DNA of 16,554 bases from CAYSYY01 sp964576115 [NCBI: uncultured Gemmatimonadota bacterium]. Lineage in GTDB: Bacteria; Blakebacterota; Blakebacteria; Blakebacterales. A program made the translations under genes and the position numbers. The notes below the pieces were generated by a model. It saw only the letters and a program-made list of their open reading frames with translations, was not told the DNA's origin and searched no databases. Every line of letters begins with the position of its first letter. Within the stretch, counting starts at the first letter, position 1. The stretch lies in contig CAZNUA010000042.1 in NCBI GenBank assembly GCA_964576115.1, positions 1 to 16,554 of the forward strand, written 5' to 3'. Positions 1 to 9,981 of this stretch are shown one piece after another.

Positions 1-74
1 TGGCTGGGGTGCCAGGATTCGAACCTGGATTGCCGGATCCAAAGTCCGGGGACTTGCCATTAGTCGACACCCCA
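1..74 (-). tRNA. tRNA-Gln (anticodon UUG)
   Basis: Read on the minus strand, a full cloverleaf runs from U1 at 74 to an encoded CCA at 3-1. The acceptor stem TGGGGTG pairs with CACCCCA, the anticodon stem CCGGA pairs with TCCGG around the loop CTTTGGA (44-38), and the T arm is CCAGG-TTCGAAT-CCTGG. The anticodon TTG lies at 42-40 and reads CAA (and CAG by wobble). The weak U1-A72 pair and discriminator G73 are hallmarks of bacterial tRNA-Gln and are used by glutaminyl-tRNA synthetase. The gene lies 61 bases downstream of spoVG on the same strand with no evident promoter of its own, so it may be cut from the 3' end of the operon transcript. Confidence 0.96.
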
Positions 75-135
75 GCGGTAGGCGACAGTCAGATCTGGGA
101 TTGCATGACGGAGGCGGTGCGGGGAACGACCGGTA

Positions 136-465
136 TCAGTCGGTCCCTTCCTCCGGCTCGTTCTCGCGTTGAGAGGGTTGAAGAAACTCGGGATCGAGTT
201 CTTCCCCCTCCTTTTCCATCTGCTCGCGATAGGCGGCCATGACGGTGGTTTCGAGCCGGTCGCGCATCTCGTTGTTGATGGGGTGGGCGATATCCTGATA
301 GGTACCGTCGGATCGTCGACGGGAAGGCATGGACACGAAATACCCGTGATGCCCCTTGATGACCTTCAGGCCCCGGACGACGAATTCGTCGTCGAAGGTG
401 ATATTCGCGAACGCTTTGAGCCTCTCCTCGTTGCAGAGGGAGACCCGGACCTCGGTGATCTTCAC
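136..465 (-). CDS. spoVG: SpoVG family nucleic-acid-binding regulator
   Basis: The product is 109 residues and matches SpoVG along most of its length: KITEVRVSL at 2-10, GYFVSMPSRR at 41-50 and DIAHPIN at 59-65, followed by a helical, acidic tail. SpoVG binds DNA and RNA. In Bacillus it affects septation at sporulation, and in Staphylococcus, Borrelia and Listeria it is a broader regulator. Its targets here are unknown. I chose the GTG at 465 because family members begin just before the KITEVRV strand and GGAG (477-474) lies 8 bases upstream. The frame stays open to an ATG at 501, but those 12 extra residues have no family counterpart. It follows ispE by 64 bases, an order also known near Bacillus ispE (there with purR and yabJ between). 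It is the last protein gene of the run before tRNA-Gln. Confidence 0.93.
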   Translation of the reverse strand: MKITEVRVSLCNEERLKAFANITFDDEFVVRGLKVIKGHHGYFVSMPSRRRSDGTYQDIAHPINNEMRDRLETTVMAAYREQMEKEGEELDPEFLQPSQRENEPEEGTD

Positions 466-473
466 GGCTGGCG

Positions 474-477
474 CTCC
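474..477 (-). promoter_or_regulatory. Ribosome binding site deciding the spoVG start
   Basis: GGAG on the minus strand sits 8 bases before the GTG at 465. It supports GTG rather than the upstream in-frame ATG at 501 as the spoVG start. Confidence 0.7.
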
Positions 478-529
478 AATTTCGATCCGGTGCCGGTGCA
501 TGCTGCGCCGGTCCAGGGGTCTCTACGTC

Positions 530-1393
530 CTACCGTAGCGCTGTCTCGACAATCCTTCCCCCGCTCACCGAAATGGTCTGTCCGGCCCGGTGAGCCTTTT
601 CCTCGCTGTCGAAGAGCCCGTATACGGCGGACCCGCTGCCCGTCATGGAGACGTACGTCGCCCCGCAATACGCGAGAGCCGCCAGTGAGGCGGCGATCTC
701 GGGGTGGGCGTCGGTAACGGCCTCCTGCAGGTCGTTGGTTAATGGTGCACGGGAAAGGATCGAGCCGAATTCCCCGTGCGAGTTGAGATAGTGTCCAAAT
801 AGCGGGTCACGTGTCAAGGTATAGTTGGCCCTTTCGTATGCCTCGGCGGTAGATACGGGGAAAGGGTGAAGAATGAGCAGACAGGGGACAGCGGTCAAAG
901 AGGGCAGACTCATGACCCGCTCGCCGATCCCCTCGACCAGGGCACAGCCCCCCTCCAGGAAGAAGGGCACATCGGCGCCGATGCCCGCCGCCATTGCGTT
1001 TACGTCCGATCGGGGCAACTCGCATCGATAGAGATCCAAGACTCCCTGCACGACCACGGCCGCGTTGCTCGAGCCGCCGCCCAGACCGGCTCCGGGGGGG
1101 ATTCGCTTGAGCAGTTTGATGGTGACCCCCGAACGACCTGCGGCGTCCAGCGCCGCAGCTGCCGCTCTCCAGGCCAGGTTTTTTTCGTCGACAGGAATGC
1201 TCCGGCAGAGCTCGGGCAGGGGGGCGTCGGAGGCGATTTCGAGCTCGAGCGAAAGGGTCTCGGCCGGTTCGAGTTCGATCTCGTCGCCCCAGTCCAGAGT
1301 GTGAAAGAACGATTCGATCTCATGGTAGCCGTCGGATCGGCGACGGAGCAGCCGGAGCCCCAGGTTGATCTTGGCCGGCGAAAAGAGCTTCAC
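530..1393 (-). CDS. ispE: 4-diphosphocytidyl-2-C-methyl-D-erythritol kinase
   Basis: This is a 287-residue GHMP kinase, close to the usual ~283 residues. It phosphorylates CDP-methylerythritol at the 2-hydroxyl in the MEP pathway to isopentenyl diphosphate, in the cytoplasm. The N-terminal motif SPAKINLGL (5-13) carries the expected lysine K8. The glycine-rich ATP loop is PPGAGLGGGSSNAA (99-112), the catalytic aspartate is D141 in GADVPFF, and the C-terminal GHMP motif MTGSGSAVYGLF is at 250-261. Although the frame is open to 1573, I start it at GTG 1393: the protein then begins VKLFSPAKIN as in relatives, GGAGG (1402-1398) is upstream, and GTGA overlaps the gmhA stop by four bases. The overlap implies translational coupling to gmhA. 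All key residues are present. Confidence 0.96.
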   Translation of the reverse strand: MKLFSPAKINLGLRLLRRRSDGYHEIESFFHTLDWGDEIELEPAETLSLELEIASDAPLPELCRSIPVDEKNLAWRAAAAALDAAGRSGVTIKLLKRIPPGAGLGGGSSNAAVVVQGVLDLYRCELPRSDVNAMAAGIGADVPFFLEGGCALVEGIGERVMSLPSLTAVPCLLILHPFPVSTAEAYERANYTLTRDPLFGHYLNSHGEFGSILSRAPLTNDLQEAVTDAHPEIAASLAALAYCGATYVSMTGSGSAVYGLFDSEEKAHRAGQTISVSGGRIVETALR

Positions 1394-1986
1394 ACCGCCT
1401 CCACCAGGGCCCGCTCGGCCGCTTCGGCCAGCAGATGGATCAGCACCAGATGCTGTTCCTGCACCAGGTCGGTACGACCGGCTCCAACTGCCACGCACAC
1501 CGTGGCGGCGGCCAGGGGACCGGCCTGTGGACCGGTCAGAGCGGCTGTCGTGAATCCCGCCTCCCGGGCCCACTCAACGGCCCGCACGACATTGGGCGAG
1601 GTTCCCGAGGTGGAAAGCCCGAGCAGCAGGTCGCCGGGGCGCATCAGGCCCTCGGCCTGCCGGCGGAATATCTCTTCATACCCGTAATCGTTGGCCAGCG
1701 CGGTCAGAGCGCTGGTATCCACGGTCAATGACACCGCCGAGTTGGGACGCCGTTCGCGCCGATAGCGACCGACGATCTCGGCCGCCAGGTGCTGGGCCTG
1801 GGCGGCACTCCCGCCGTTTCCGCACACATAGAGCGTGCCGCCGCGGGCCAGGGTTTCGACGAGCAGAACGCAGAGGTCGATGAAAACCTCCCGGATCGCC
1901 GGCGCCCAGTCACCGGCCCCCGGCCGCAGGGCGATTTCGTCGTCGAACATGTCCTCGAAACGGCTCCGGTCAGCTGGAACGGACAT
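1390..1986 (-). CDS. gmhA: SIS-domain sedoheptulose-7-phosphate isomerase
   Basis: This 198-residue single-SIS-domain protein resembles GmhA, which converts sedoheptulose 7-phosphate to D-glycero-D-manno-heptose 7-phosphate, the first step toward ADP-heptose for lipopolysaccharide or S-layer glycans. The phosphate-binding loop CGNGGSAAQAQH is at 55-66, ANDYGYEEIF at 98-107 and GLSTSGTSPNV at 123-133. The four metal-binding residues known from GmhA structures have counterparts in H66, E70, Q176 and H184. Start ATG has GAGGAG (2001-1996) nine bases upstream. It follows larE by 15 bases and overlaps ispE by four. No other heptose genes (hldE, gmhB, hldD) are in the window. Other SIS proteins such as DiaA have a similar fold, but the complete metal site favours the isomerase. 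Confidence 0.86.
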   Translation of the reverse strand: MSVPADRSRFEDMFDDEIALRPGAGDWAPAIREVFIDLCVLLVETLARGGTLYVCGNGGSAAQAQHLAAEIVGRYRRERRPNSAVSLTVDTSALTALANDYGYEEIFRRQAEGLMRPGDLLLGLSTSGTSPNVVRAVEWAREAGFTTAALTGPQAGPLAAATVCVAVGAGRTDLVQEQHLVLIHLLAEAAERALVEAV

Positions 1987-2001
1987 CGTCTGGCACTCCT
2001 C

Positions 2002-2883
2002 TCACTCCTGCTCTTCCCGATCCCCGTGCGGCGCCAGGGTTTCGTCCAGACGACCGCTCCGGTAGGGTTCGGGGTCGATTTCAACATACCTGAAGCCGAC
2101 CTGTTGTACTCCCCTGAGAATCCGGGCCCGCAAGGCTGGGTCGGCCAGACGCCCGAGTTCTGCAGCCGCCACTTCGATCCGGGCCCGATCGCCCAGATGC
2201 CGAACCCGGACCTGCTCGAAATCGGCGCCGTGGAGTACCTCTTCGGCTGCTTCAATACGGGCCAGTTTTTCCCGGGTCACCGTCTCGCCGTACGGAATCC
2301 GGGTCGCCAGGCAGCTCTGCGCCGGCCGATCCCAGGTCGGCAGGCCGTACAGGCGGCTGAGCTGTCTGATATCCTCCTTGCCCAGGCCCGCTTCGAGCAA
2401 GGGCCTTCTGACTCCTGTTTCTTCTTCGGCGCGCAGGCCCGGACGCCGCTGGCCGGCATCGTCGGCGTTGGTGCCGCAGAGTAGGACGTCGAAAGCGTCA
2501 CCGAAGGCCTCCCGAAAGGCGGCCAGGAGAACGTGTTTGCAGAGATAGCAGCGCTCGGGGGGATTACGGGCATAGTCGGGATCGTCGAGTTCGCCGGTCG
2601 GGATCGGCGAGCAGGGGATGGCGAAGGCGGCGGCCGTTTTCAGAGCCGCGGCCAGTTCGCGGCGGGGCAGGGTCGGGGTATCGGCGATCACGGCGTGCAT
2701 CCGCTCGGGGCCGAGCAGCCGGTGGGTGAGCCAGGCCAGCAGGGTCGAATCCACCCCACCCGAATAGGCCACCAGGGCGCTGGAGAAGGAGCACAGGATC
2801 CCGATCGCCGAGTTGACTTTCTCCGCCAGGTGTGCGGGCGCGGGGGGAAGTCCGATCTCGGAGGCGGGATCGGCAGGGCTCAC
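2002..2883 (-). CDS. larE: LarE-type ATP-dependent sacrificial sulfur transferase
   Basis: The 293-residue protein belongs to the PP-loop ATPase family and matches LarE. LarE adenylates a carboxylate on the nicotinic-acid-derived precursor and donates sulfur during synthesis of the nickel-pincer cofactor of lactate racemase and related LarA enzymes. The pyrophosphate loop SGGVDST is at 41-47, RCYLCK at 111-116 and GTNADD at 137-142. The segment QSCLATRIPYGE (189-200) carries C191, at the place of the sulfur-donating cysteine of Lactobacillus LarE. C112 and C115 are common in the family. Start is GTG, with GGGAAGG (2899-2893) at the very end of the preceding gene. It follows that gene by six bases. 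LarB, LarC and LarA are not in the window, so the substrate path here is unproven. Confidence 0.88.
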   Translation of the reverse strand: MSPADPASEIGLPPAPAHLAEKVNSAIGILCSFSSALVAYSGGVDSTLLAWLTHRLLGPERMHAVIADTPTLPRRELAAALKTAAAFAIPCSPIPTGELDDPDYARNPPERCYLCKHVLLAAFREAFGDAFDVLLCGTNADDAGQRRPGLRAEEETGVRRPLLEAGLGKEDIRQLSRLYGLPTWDRPAQSCLATRIPYGETVTREKLARIEAAEEVLHGADFEQVRVRHLGDRARIEVAAAELGRLADPALRARILRGVQQVGFRYVEIDPEPYRSGRLDETLAPHGDREEQE

Positions 2884-2889
2884 AGAGAT

Positions 2890-4760
2890 TTACCTTCCCG
2901 GGGGGGGAACGTCGGCGGCGGAGATGAAGCGGAAGGGCTCGATCCGCCGGCCCGCGATGGTCAGGAAGTAAACCGTATTGTTGGTCCTGGCGTTGCGTTC
3001 CAGGTTGATGGGCCCGCTGGCGCCCTCATAGGCACTCACCCCGGCCAGCCAACGGCGCAGGACCGTACCGCGGTCTTCCGTCCCCCCTTCGACCATCCGC
3101 CAGGCGGTCATGGCCAGGCGCACCGCGTCCCAGGTCATCGTGGCGGCCCGCTCCGGCTGGGAGCCGTACAGGGCGTGATAGGCGTTGGCGAAATCGATCT
3201 GCGGCATCGAGGTATGCGCAATCGACCAGGTATCGGTGAAGATAGCGCCGTTGACGTAGGCGCCGCCCTGATTGATGACGCTGTAGGAATTCCAGGCCGA
3301 ACCGCCCAGGATGGTGGTCACCAGGTTGAAGAATTTCACCTGGGTGGCGATGTAGACGCAATCGTTGACGCTGAGGCCCGGTACCAGCAGGCCGTCGATG
3401 CTCCCGACCGGAACCAGGTTCTCGAGGGTGTCCTCGTTCGCCTCGGCCAGGGCGTTGCGGTCGTCGATGGCGATGCCGGCCGTGTCGGCCAGGCTCATCG
3501 CCAGGCCGCGGAACCTGATCTCGTTCAACTGTACCTGCCAGTCCGCCGCCCCGGGGAAGTACTCCTGATAGGCGATCACGCTGCCGCCCTTTTCTTCGAC
3601 CCGGGCCAGGAAGATCTCGGCGAAATCGCGCTCCGGTCCGCTGAAGGGCGCCAGCACGGCGAAGGTGTGCATCCCCAGGCTGTCCATGGCGGCATCGGCC
3701 ATAGCCCGGGCCTGGATCGTCGGAGTGGCCTGCAGCTGAAAGACGTTCTCCCCCAGCCGGGGAGCCGCCGAACCGCGCGAATGCGGCAGGATGATCGGAA
3801 TATCCGCCAGTTCGGCCAGCCCGGCGGTGATGTAGGCCAGCTCCTCCTGCCACGGTCCGATGAGAATCCCCGCACCGTCTTCGTTGATCAGGGCCAGCGT
3901 GCCTTCCACCGTGCCGCTCAGACTGCCGCCGGTATCGCGCACCCGCAGTTCGATCTCCGCCTCGCTCATACCCACCGCCAGCCGGGCGGCGTTGAGGATT
4001 TCAGCCCCGGCTTCGGCGTCGGGGCCCGAAAGCGGGGCGAGCACGCCGATCACCAGTCCCCCCGGCCCCTCGCTGGTGATCCGCTCCCGCAGGGTCTCCA
4101 ACTGGTCGGCGATATCAGCCCGATAGTCCCCGACCGGGGACTCGGCGACGACCCGTTCCAGAACCCGGCGGGCCCGCTGCAGATCGCCCCGGTCGGCCAG
4201 TTCGGCCGCGGCCAGGACGGCGATCCAGGCCTTGAGGTCGGTCCCGGCCAGATCGACTCCCAGCCGTTCGAGCTCGGCCGTACTCAGGTTGTACCCGACG
4301 ATCTCGGCCACCTCGTCCCGGGCCGCCCGGGCCAGACGCGAATCGGGTTCGGCCGCCGCCACCAGGGCGTACCTGCTGGCCGCCTCGTAGAACCGTCCCG
4401 CCCGGGCGTGCGCCCGGCCGGTGAGCCAATCCCGCTCGAGGAGATAGGGCCCCTCGGGGTATTCCCGGCTGAGTCCTTCGAGGGCCTGCAGGGCGGGTTC
4501 GGGAGCATCGGCTCCCAGCCAGCTGGCGGCCAGGAGCAGCCAGGCTGAGGCCCGGTGCTGACCCAGTCCGCCGGTCCGCAGGGCATTGTCGAGGATTTCG
4601 GCCGCCAGGGTGTACCGCCCTTCCCCGAAAGCGCGGCGGGCATCCGCGTAGGGATCGGCCTGCTGCTGAGCCGCCAGGGGTGCAGCCGCAGGCAGGGTCA
4701 GGGCGATGAGTATCAGACCCGCCGCCTGCAACCGTCGCGATGAGTGTCGTTTCAGAAAGC

Positions 4761-4764
<4 letters not shown>
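2890..4764 (-). CDS. Exported TPR plus type-1 periplasmic-binding-fold protein (LpoA-like layout)
   Basis: The product has 624 residues. Residues 1-32 form a signal peptide: basic start, hydrophobic LILIALTLP, then an alanine-rich end near A32/Q33. There is no lipobox cysteine. Residues ~38-230 are alanine-rich helical pairs typical of tetratricopeptide-like repeats. Residues ~236-615 form a type-1 periplasmic binding fold, starting IGVLAPLSGPDAEAG, with ILIGPWQEE at 300-308 and a second lobe from about 362. About 35 residues (~420-455) look inserted between QLNEIRF and DGLLVPGL. This order resembles LpoA, the outer-membrane activator of penicillin-binding protein 1A, but LpoA is a lipoprotein. 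A substrate-binding protein of LivJ type fused to TPRs is the alternative. The start ATG overlaps the glmS stop (ATGA). The function is not established; the domain assignment is firm. Confidence 0.82.
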
Positions 4765-6602
<1,838 letters not shown>

Positions 6603-6626
6603 GACAATCCTCCCCTGGCCCGGCGC

Positions 6627-7733
6627 TCAGATGAGCCGGTCGCCGGTTTGCGCTTCAAATATCCTGATGCCGGCCGGATCGGGTACGAGGTACACGGACA
6701 TGCCCGCCGTGGGGTCCATTCCGCTGGTCCGCACCACGAGCAGGTTCTCTCCCGCCCGGCAGGTCACGAAAGTATCGTACCCCAGTGGTTCGATAACCTC
6801 CACCTCGGCGCGGATCGCCGCTCCGTTCGGGTCCGGCTCGTCCGCGGTCTGCAGCTCGAGGTGCTCGGGCCTGATTCCGAGACGAACGGAGAGCCCCTCA
6901 GGTTCCCGCGGGACGGTTTTTTCCGTACCGGTCACCGGCAGGTTCCAGGCACCGTCAGCGGCGGTAAACACGATCCCGCCGGGGTCGGCCAGCAGGCGGC
7001 CCGACACGAAGTTCATGGCCGGCGAGCCGATGAAACCGGCCACGAAGGCATTCGCCGGATCGGCGTAGAGTTCCTGCGGACCCGCGATCTGCTGAATGCG
7101 GCCCGAGTCGAGGACGGCAATCCGCGAACCCATCGTCATGGCCTCGACCTGATCGTGGGTGACGTAGACGATTGTGGCTTCGATCTCGCGGTACAGTCTG
7201 ATGAGTTCGGCCCGCATCTGCACCCGCAACCGGGCGTCGAGGTTGGAAAGCGGTTCGTCGAAAAGGAAGATTTTCGGCTGACGCACCAGAGCCCGTCCCA
7301 GAGCCACCCGCTGTCGCTGGCCACCCGAAAGGGCTGCAGGACGCTTTTCGAGCAGACCGCCGAGGCCCAGCACCGCCGCAGCTTCGGCCACCAGGCGGTC
7401 GACCTCGTCGCGCGGCGTGCGCCGCATCTTCAGACCGAAGGCCAGGTTCTCACGCACCGACATGTGCGGGTACAGGGCGTAGTTCTGGAAGACCATGGCG
7501 ATATCGCGATCGCGCGGAGGAACATCGTTGACCTTTCTGCCGTCGATGACGATCCGTCCCGCCGTGACCTCGTCCAGACCGGCGATCAGACGCAGAGTGG
7601 TCGACTTGCCGCATCCCGAGGGACCGACCAGGACCATGAATTCACGATCCTCGACGGTGAAGGAGACCCGGTCGACGGCCACCGTACCGTCACCGAAGGT
7701 CTTGCTGACATCTTCCAGGATGAGCTGAGCCAT
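6627..7733 (-). CDS. MalK/UgpC/MsmX-type ABC transporter ATPase
   Basis: This 368-residue ATPase belongs to the carbohydrate-importer class. Walker A GPSGCGKST is at 37-45, the Q-loop glutamine Q83 in FQNYALYPHM, signature LSGGQRQRV at 135-143, Walker B IFLFDEP at 155-161, the D-loop SNLDARLR, and switch histidine H193 in VTHDQ. Residues ~240-368 form the OB-fold/TOBE regulatory domain of this class, where sugar-type ATPases contact partners. It would drive uptake of a sugar, glycerol phosphate or similar solute through two membrane subunits. No permease or binding protein gene is adjacent. It lies between folC (9-base gap) and glmS (24-base gap). MsmX-like ATPases of Bacillus serve several distant importers, and the same may hold here. 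The ribosome site is weak, suggesting coupling to folC. The substrate cannot be assigned. Confidence 0.93.
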   Translation of the reverse strand: MAQLILEDVSKTFGDGTVAVDRVSFTVEDREFMVLVGPSGCGKSTTLRLIAGLDEVTAGRIVIDGRKVNDVPPRDRDIAMVFQNYALYPHMSVRENLAFGLKMRRTPRDEVDRLVAEAAAVLGLGGLLEKRPAALSGGQRQRVALGRALVRQPKIFLFDEPLSNLDARLRVQMRAELIRLYREIEATIVYVTHDQVEAMTMGSRIAVLDSGRIQQIAGPQELYADPANAFVAGFIGSPAMNFVSGRLLADPGGIVFTAADGAWNLPVTGTEKTVPREPEGLSVRLGIRPEHLELQTADEPDPNGAAIRAEVEVIEPLGYDTFVTCRAGENLLVVRTSGMDPTAGMSVYLVPDPAGIRIFEAQTGDRLI

Positions 7734-7742
7734 GGCCTGTAT

Positions 7743-9107
7743 TCATACGTCGTGCTGCAAAGCGGGAACAACGTCTTTCAGAACCGGACCGACGAGCAGG
7801 TGCGAGCCGGTCACCACCACCACCCCGCGCGACCCCAGCTTCTGGCGCGCGACCGCGACTGCCGACCGGGGATCGGGGGCATCGACGACCGCGAGATTCA
7901 GGTCGGCGGCATCAGCCAGCCGGCGGGCGGTCTGCGCCACCTCCGACGCCGGCCGCGAGCGCTCCCCCGGCCAGGTGGTGGCTACCACTCCCCGAACCCG
8001 TCCGAGCAGAGGTTCGAGAAAACCCGCCAGATCTTTATCGGCGGCCATGGCGATCACGAGCCAGAGAGGGCGCGAGCCCAAAGTCACCTCGATCCCGCGA
8101 GCCAGAGCGTGAGCCGCCGCCGGATTGTGGGCCACATCGAGCAACAGATCGGGCCCGGAATCCGAACTGTGAACGAGCTGCATCCGTCCCGGCCAGGATA
8201 CTTCTGCAACTCCGGTTTCGATCGCCGCAGTCGGGATCACAAGACCCTGTTCGCGAAGCAGAGCGGTGAGGGCCAGCGCCGTGCGCAGGTTCGAGAGCAT
8301 GTGAAAACCCGCCAGGGGCAGCCGCCAGTCGAATTCCCCGGGTTCGGCCAGGGCCCGGGCCCGGACGGCCGCCGGCCCCTCCCAGCAGGCTTCGCCCGCC
8401 ATTCCCCAGGGGGCGACGGGACAGCCCTGCACGCCGACCAGCTCCTCGGCTCCGAACCCGGTCGTGCCCGCATCGGCGGCCTGTTCCTCGAGGATCGCCC
8501 GCACTCCGGACGTGCCGGCGCCGAAGACCGCCGGCACGTCCCGGCGCATTATGGCCCCCTTCTCGCGGGCAATCCGGTCCGGATCCTCTCCCAGTTCCGC
8601 GACGTGATCGCGCTCGATCGACGTCACCGCCGTCAGTTCGGCCCGGCACAGACGGGTGGCGTCGAGCCGTCCGCCCAGACCGACCTCGATCACCCCCCAC
8701 TCGATCCCGGCCGTGCGGAAATGCCACATCGCCGCCGCCGTAAGGGCCTCGAATGGGGTTGCCTCGAGTTCCTCGGCCGCCAGTGCGACCGCCTGCAGAG
8801 CCCGAGCCAGATCGGTCCAGGCAACCGGCTCGCCGGCCACCGTGATCCGCTCGGTCCAGTCACAGAGATGGGGTGAGGTGTAGCGGCCGGTCCGCACGCC
8901 GGCCGCACGCAGGATACTCTCGAGGATGGCCGCCACGCTCCCCTTGCCGTTGGTTCCGGAAATGAGAACGGCCGGAAAAGCACGTTCGGGATTGCCGAGC
9001 CGGGCCGCCAGGGCCTCGACCCGTTCCAGCCCGAGGTAGATGCCGCGCCAGGCGATCGATTCGAGCCAGGTCCGGGCCCGTTCCGGATCCCAGGTCGGGT
9101 CTTTCAC
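7743..9107 (-). CDS. folC: Bifunctional folylpolyglutamate/dihydrofolate synthase
   Basis: The 454-residue protein is a Mur-ligase-type ATP-dependent amide ligase. It adds glutamate to dihydropteroate and/or to folates. The P-loop SGTNGKGS is at 50-57, RYTSPHL at 75-81, the omega-loop region EVGLGGRLDATR at 141-152, and REKGAIMR at 181-188, whose lysine K183 occupies the usually carbamylated position. A C-terminal Rossmann-like glutamate domain starts near 300, includes LLLDVAHNPAAAHALA, and ends with VVVTGSHLLVG. Start is GTG one base after the accD stop, with no strong ribosome site, so translation probably depends on coupling. The accD-folC order is common in bacteria. Whether it has both activities cannot be told from motifs alone. 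Confidence 0.96.
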   Translation of the reverse strand: MKDPTWDPERARTWLESIAWRGIYLGLERVEALAARLGNPERAFPAVLISGTNGKGSVAAILESILRAAGVRTGRYTSPHLCDWTERITVAGEPVAWTDLARALQAVALAAEELEATPFEALTAAAMWHFRTAGIEWGVIEVGLGGRLDATRLCRAELTAVTSIERDHVAELGEDPDRIAREKGAIMRRDVPAVFGAGTSGVRAILEEQAADAGTTGFGAEELVGVQGCPVAPWGMAGEACWEGPAAVRARALAEPGEFDWRLPLAGFHMLSNLRTALALTALLREQGLVIPTAAIETGVAEVSWPGRMQLVHSSDSGPDLLLDVAHNPAAAHALARGIEVTLGSRPLWLVIAMAADKDLAGFLEPLLGRVRGVVATTWPGERSRPASEVAQTARRLADAADLNLAVVDAPDPRSAVAVARQKLGSRGVVVVTGSHLLVGPVLKDVVPALQHDV

Positions 9108-9108
9108 C

Positions 9109-9981
9109 TCAGATCCGGGCGGCGGCGGGATGGCGACTCTGCTTGTCGAGCAGATGGGTCAGCAGGCCGGCGATCGTCTCGCGCAGTTCGGTCCGGGGAG
9201 CGACGATGTCTATAAAGCCGTGGTCGCGTACGAACTCGCTGCGTTGGAAGCCTTCGGGCAGTTCCTGGCCGATCGTCTCCCGGATCACCCGCGGCCCCGC
9301 AAAACCGATGAGCGCCCCCGGTTCGGCAATGATGACATCGCCGAGCATCGCGAACGAGGCCGAGACTCCACCGGTGGTCGGATTGGTCAGCACACTGAGG
9401 TACAGCCCTCCCGCCTTGCGGAACTGCGCCAGGCGAGCAGAGGTCTTGGCCATCTGCATCAGCGAGAATATCCCTTCCTGCATGCGGGCTCCGCCCGAGG
9501 CCGAAACGATCATGAGCGGCAGAGAACGCCGGCGGGCCTGCTCGACCGCCCGGGCGATCTTCTCGCCCACCACACTTCCCATGCTGCCCCCCAGAAAGCT
9601 GAAATCGAGCCCGGCCAGGACGAGTTCGCGTCCCTCGAGGGTGATGACACCGGTCCGGATCGCATCGACCAGCCCGGTTTTTTTCTGGGCTTTGCGCAGG
9701 CGCTCGGTATATCGCCGGGAGTCGGAGAAAGAGAGCGGATCCTTCGAGTGCATCCGGATATCGAACTCCTCGACGAACCCGTCATCGCTCAGCAGGTCGA
9801 GATACTCGTCGACTCCGATCCTGAAATGGGAGCCGCAGTGCGGGCAGACGTAGCAGGTGGCCTCGAGTTCGCGTCGGTAGACGACCTCGGAGCACTCCTC
9901 GCATTTGAACCAGAGGCCTTCCGGCACATTGAGCTTGTCCCCCCCACCGAAAGCACGTCGGACCTTGCGGAACCAGCTCAT
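9109..9981 (-). CDS. accD: Acetyl-CoA carboxylase carboxyltransferase subunit beta
   Basis: The 290-residue subunit works with AccA to move the carboxyl group from biotin on AccB to acetyl-CoA, giving malonyl-CoA for fatty acid synthesis. The N-terminal four-cysteine zinc ribbon uses C27, C30, C46 and C49, the same positions as in Escherichia coli, with an extra C43. The crotonase-like domain has SFLGGSMGSVVGEKI, SASGGARMQEG, TNPTTGGVSASFAMLGD and IGFAGPRVIRETIGQ, which form the CoA pocket and oxyanion holes. ATGA overlaps the tsaB stop by four bases, and GGGGAG (9992-9987) lies five bases before the ATG. accA is not in the window. Confidence 0.98.
   Translation of the reverse strand: MSWFRKVRRAFGGGDKLNVPEGLWFKCEECSEVVYRRELEATCYVCPHCGSHFRIGVDEYLDLLSDDGFVEEFDIRMHSKDPLSFSDSRRYTERLRKAQKKTGLVDAIRTGVITLEGRELVLAGLDFSFLGGSMGSVVGEKIARAVEQARRRSLPLMIVSASGGARMQEGIFSLMQMAKTSARLAQFRKAGGLYLSVLTNPTTGGVSASFAMLGDVIIAEPGALIGFAGPRVIRETIGQELPEGFQRSEFVRDHGFIDIVAPRTELRETIAGLLTHLLDKQSRHPAAARI

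Noticed and set aside
122-147. Hairpin across the spoVG stop as a terminator
   Set aside because: On the minus strand GGGA-C-CGAC can pair with GTCG-T-TCCC around an eight-base loop, but the stem has a mismatch, overlaps the stop codon and is not followed by a T run.
1394-1573. N-terminal extension of IspE
   Set aside because: The extra 60 residues overlap gmhA, are Gly/Arg/Ser-rich and have no counterpart in the family; the GTG at 1393 has a ribosome site and gives the conserved N-terminus.
2533-4548. A 671-codon plus-strand open frame opposite larE and the TPR/PBP gene
   Set aside because: Low-complexity Gly/Arg/Asp/Gln-rich translation with no family match; it is the antisense shadow of two real genes.
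6603-6626. glmS ribozyme/riboswitch upstream of glmS
   Set aside because: Only 24 bases separate the ABC ATPase stop from the glmS ATG, far too short, and nothing resembling the ribozyme core was seen.
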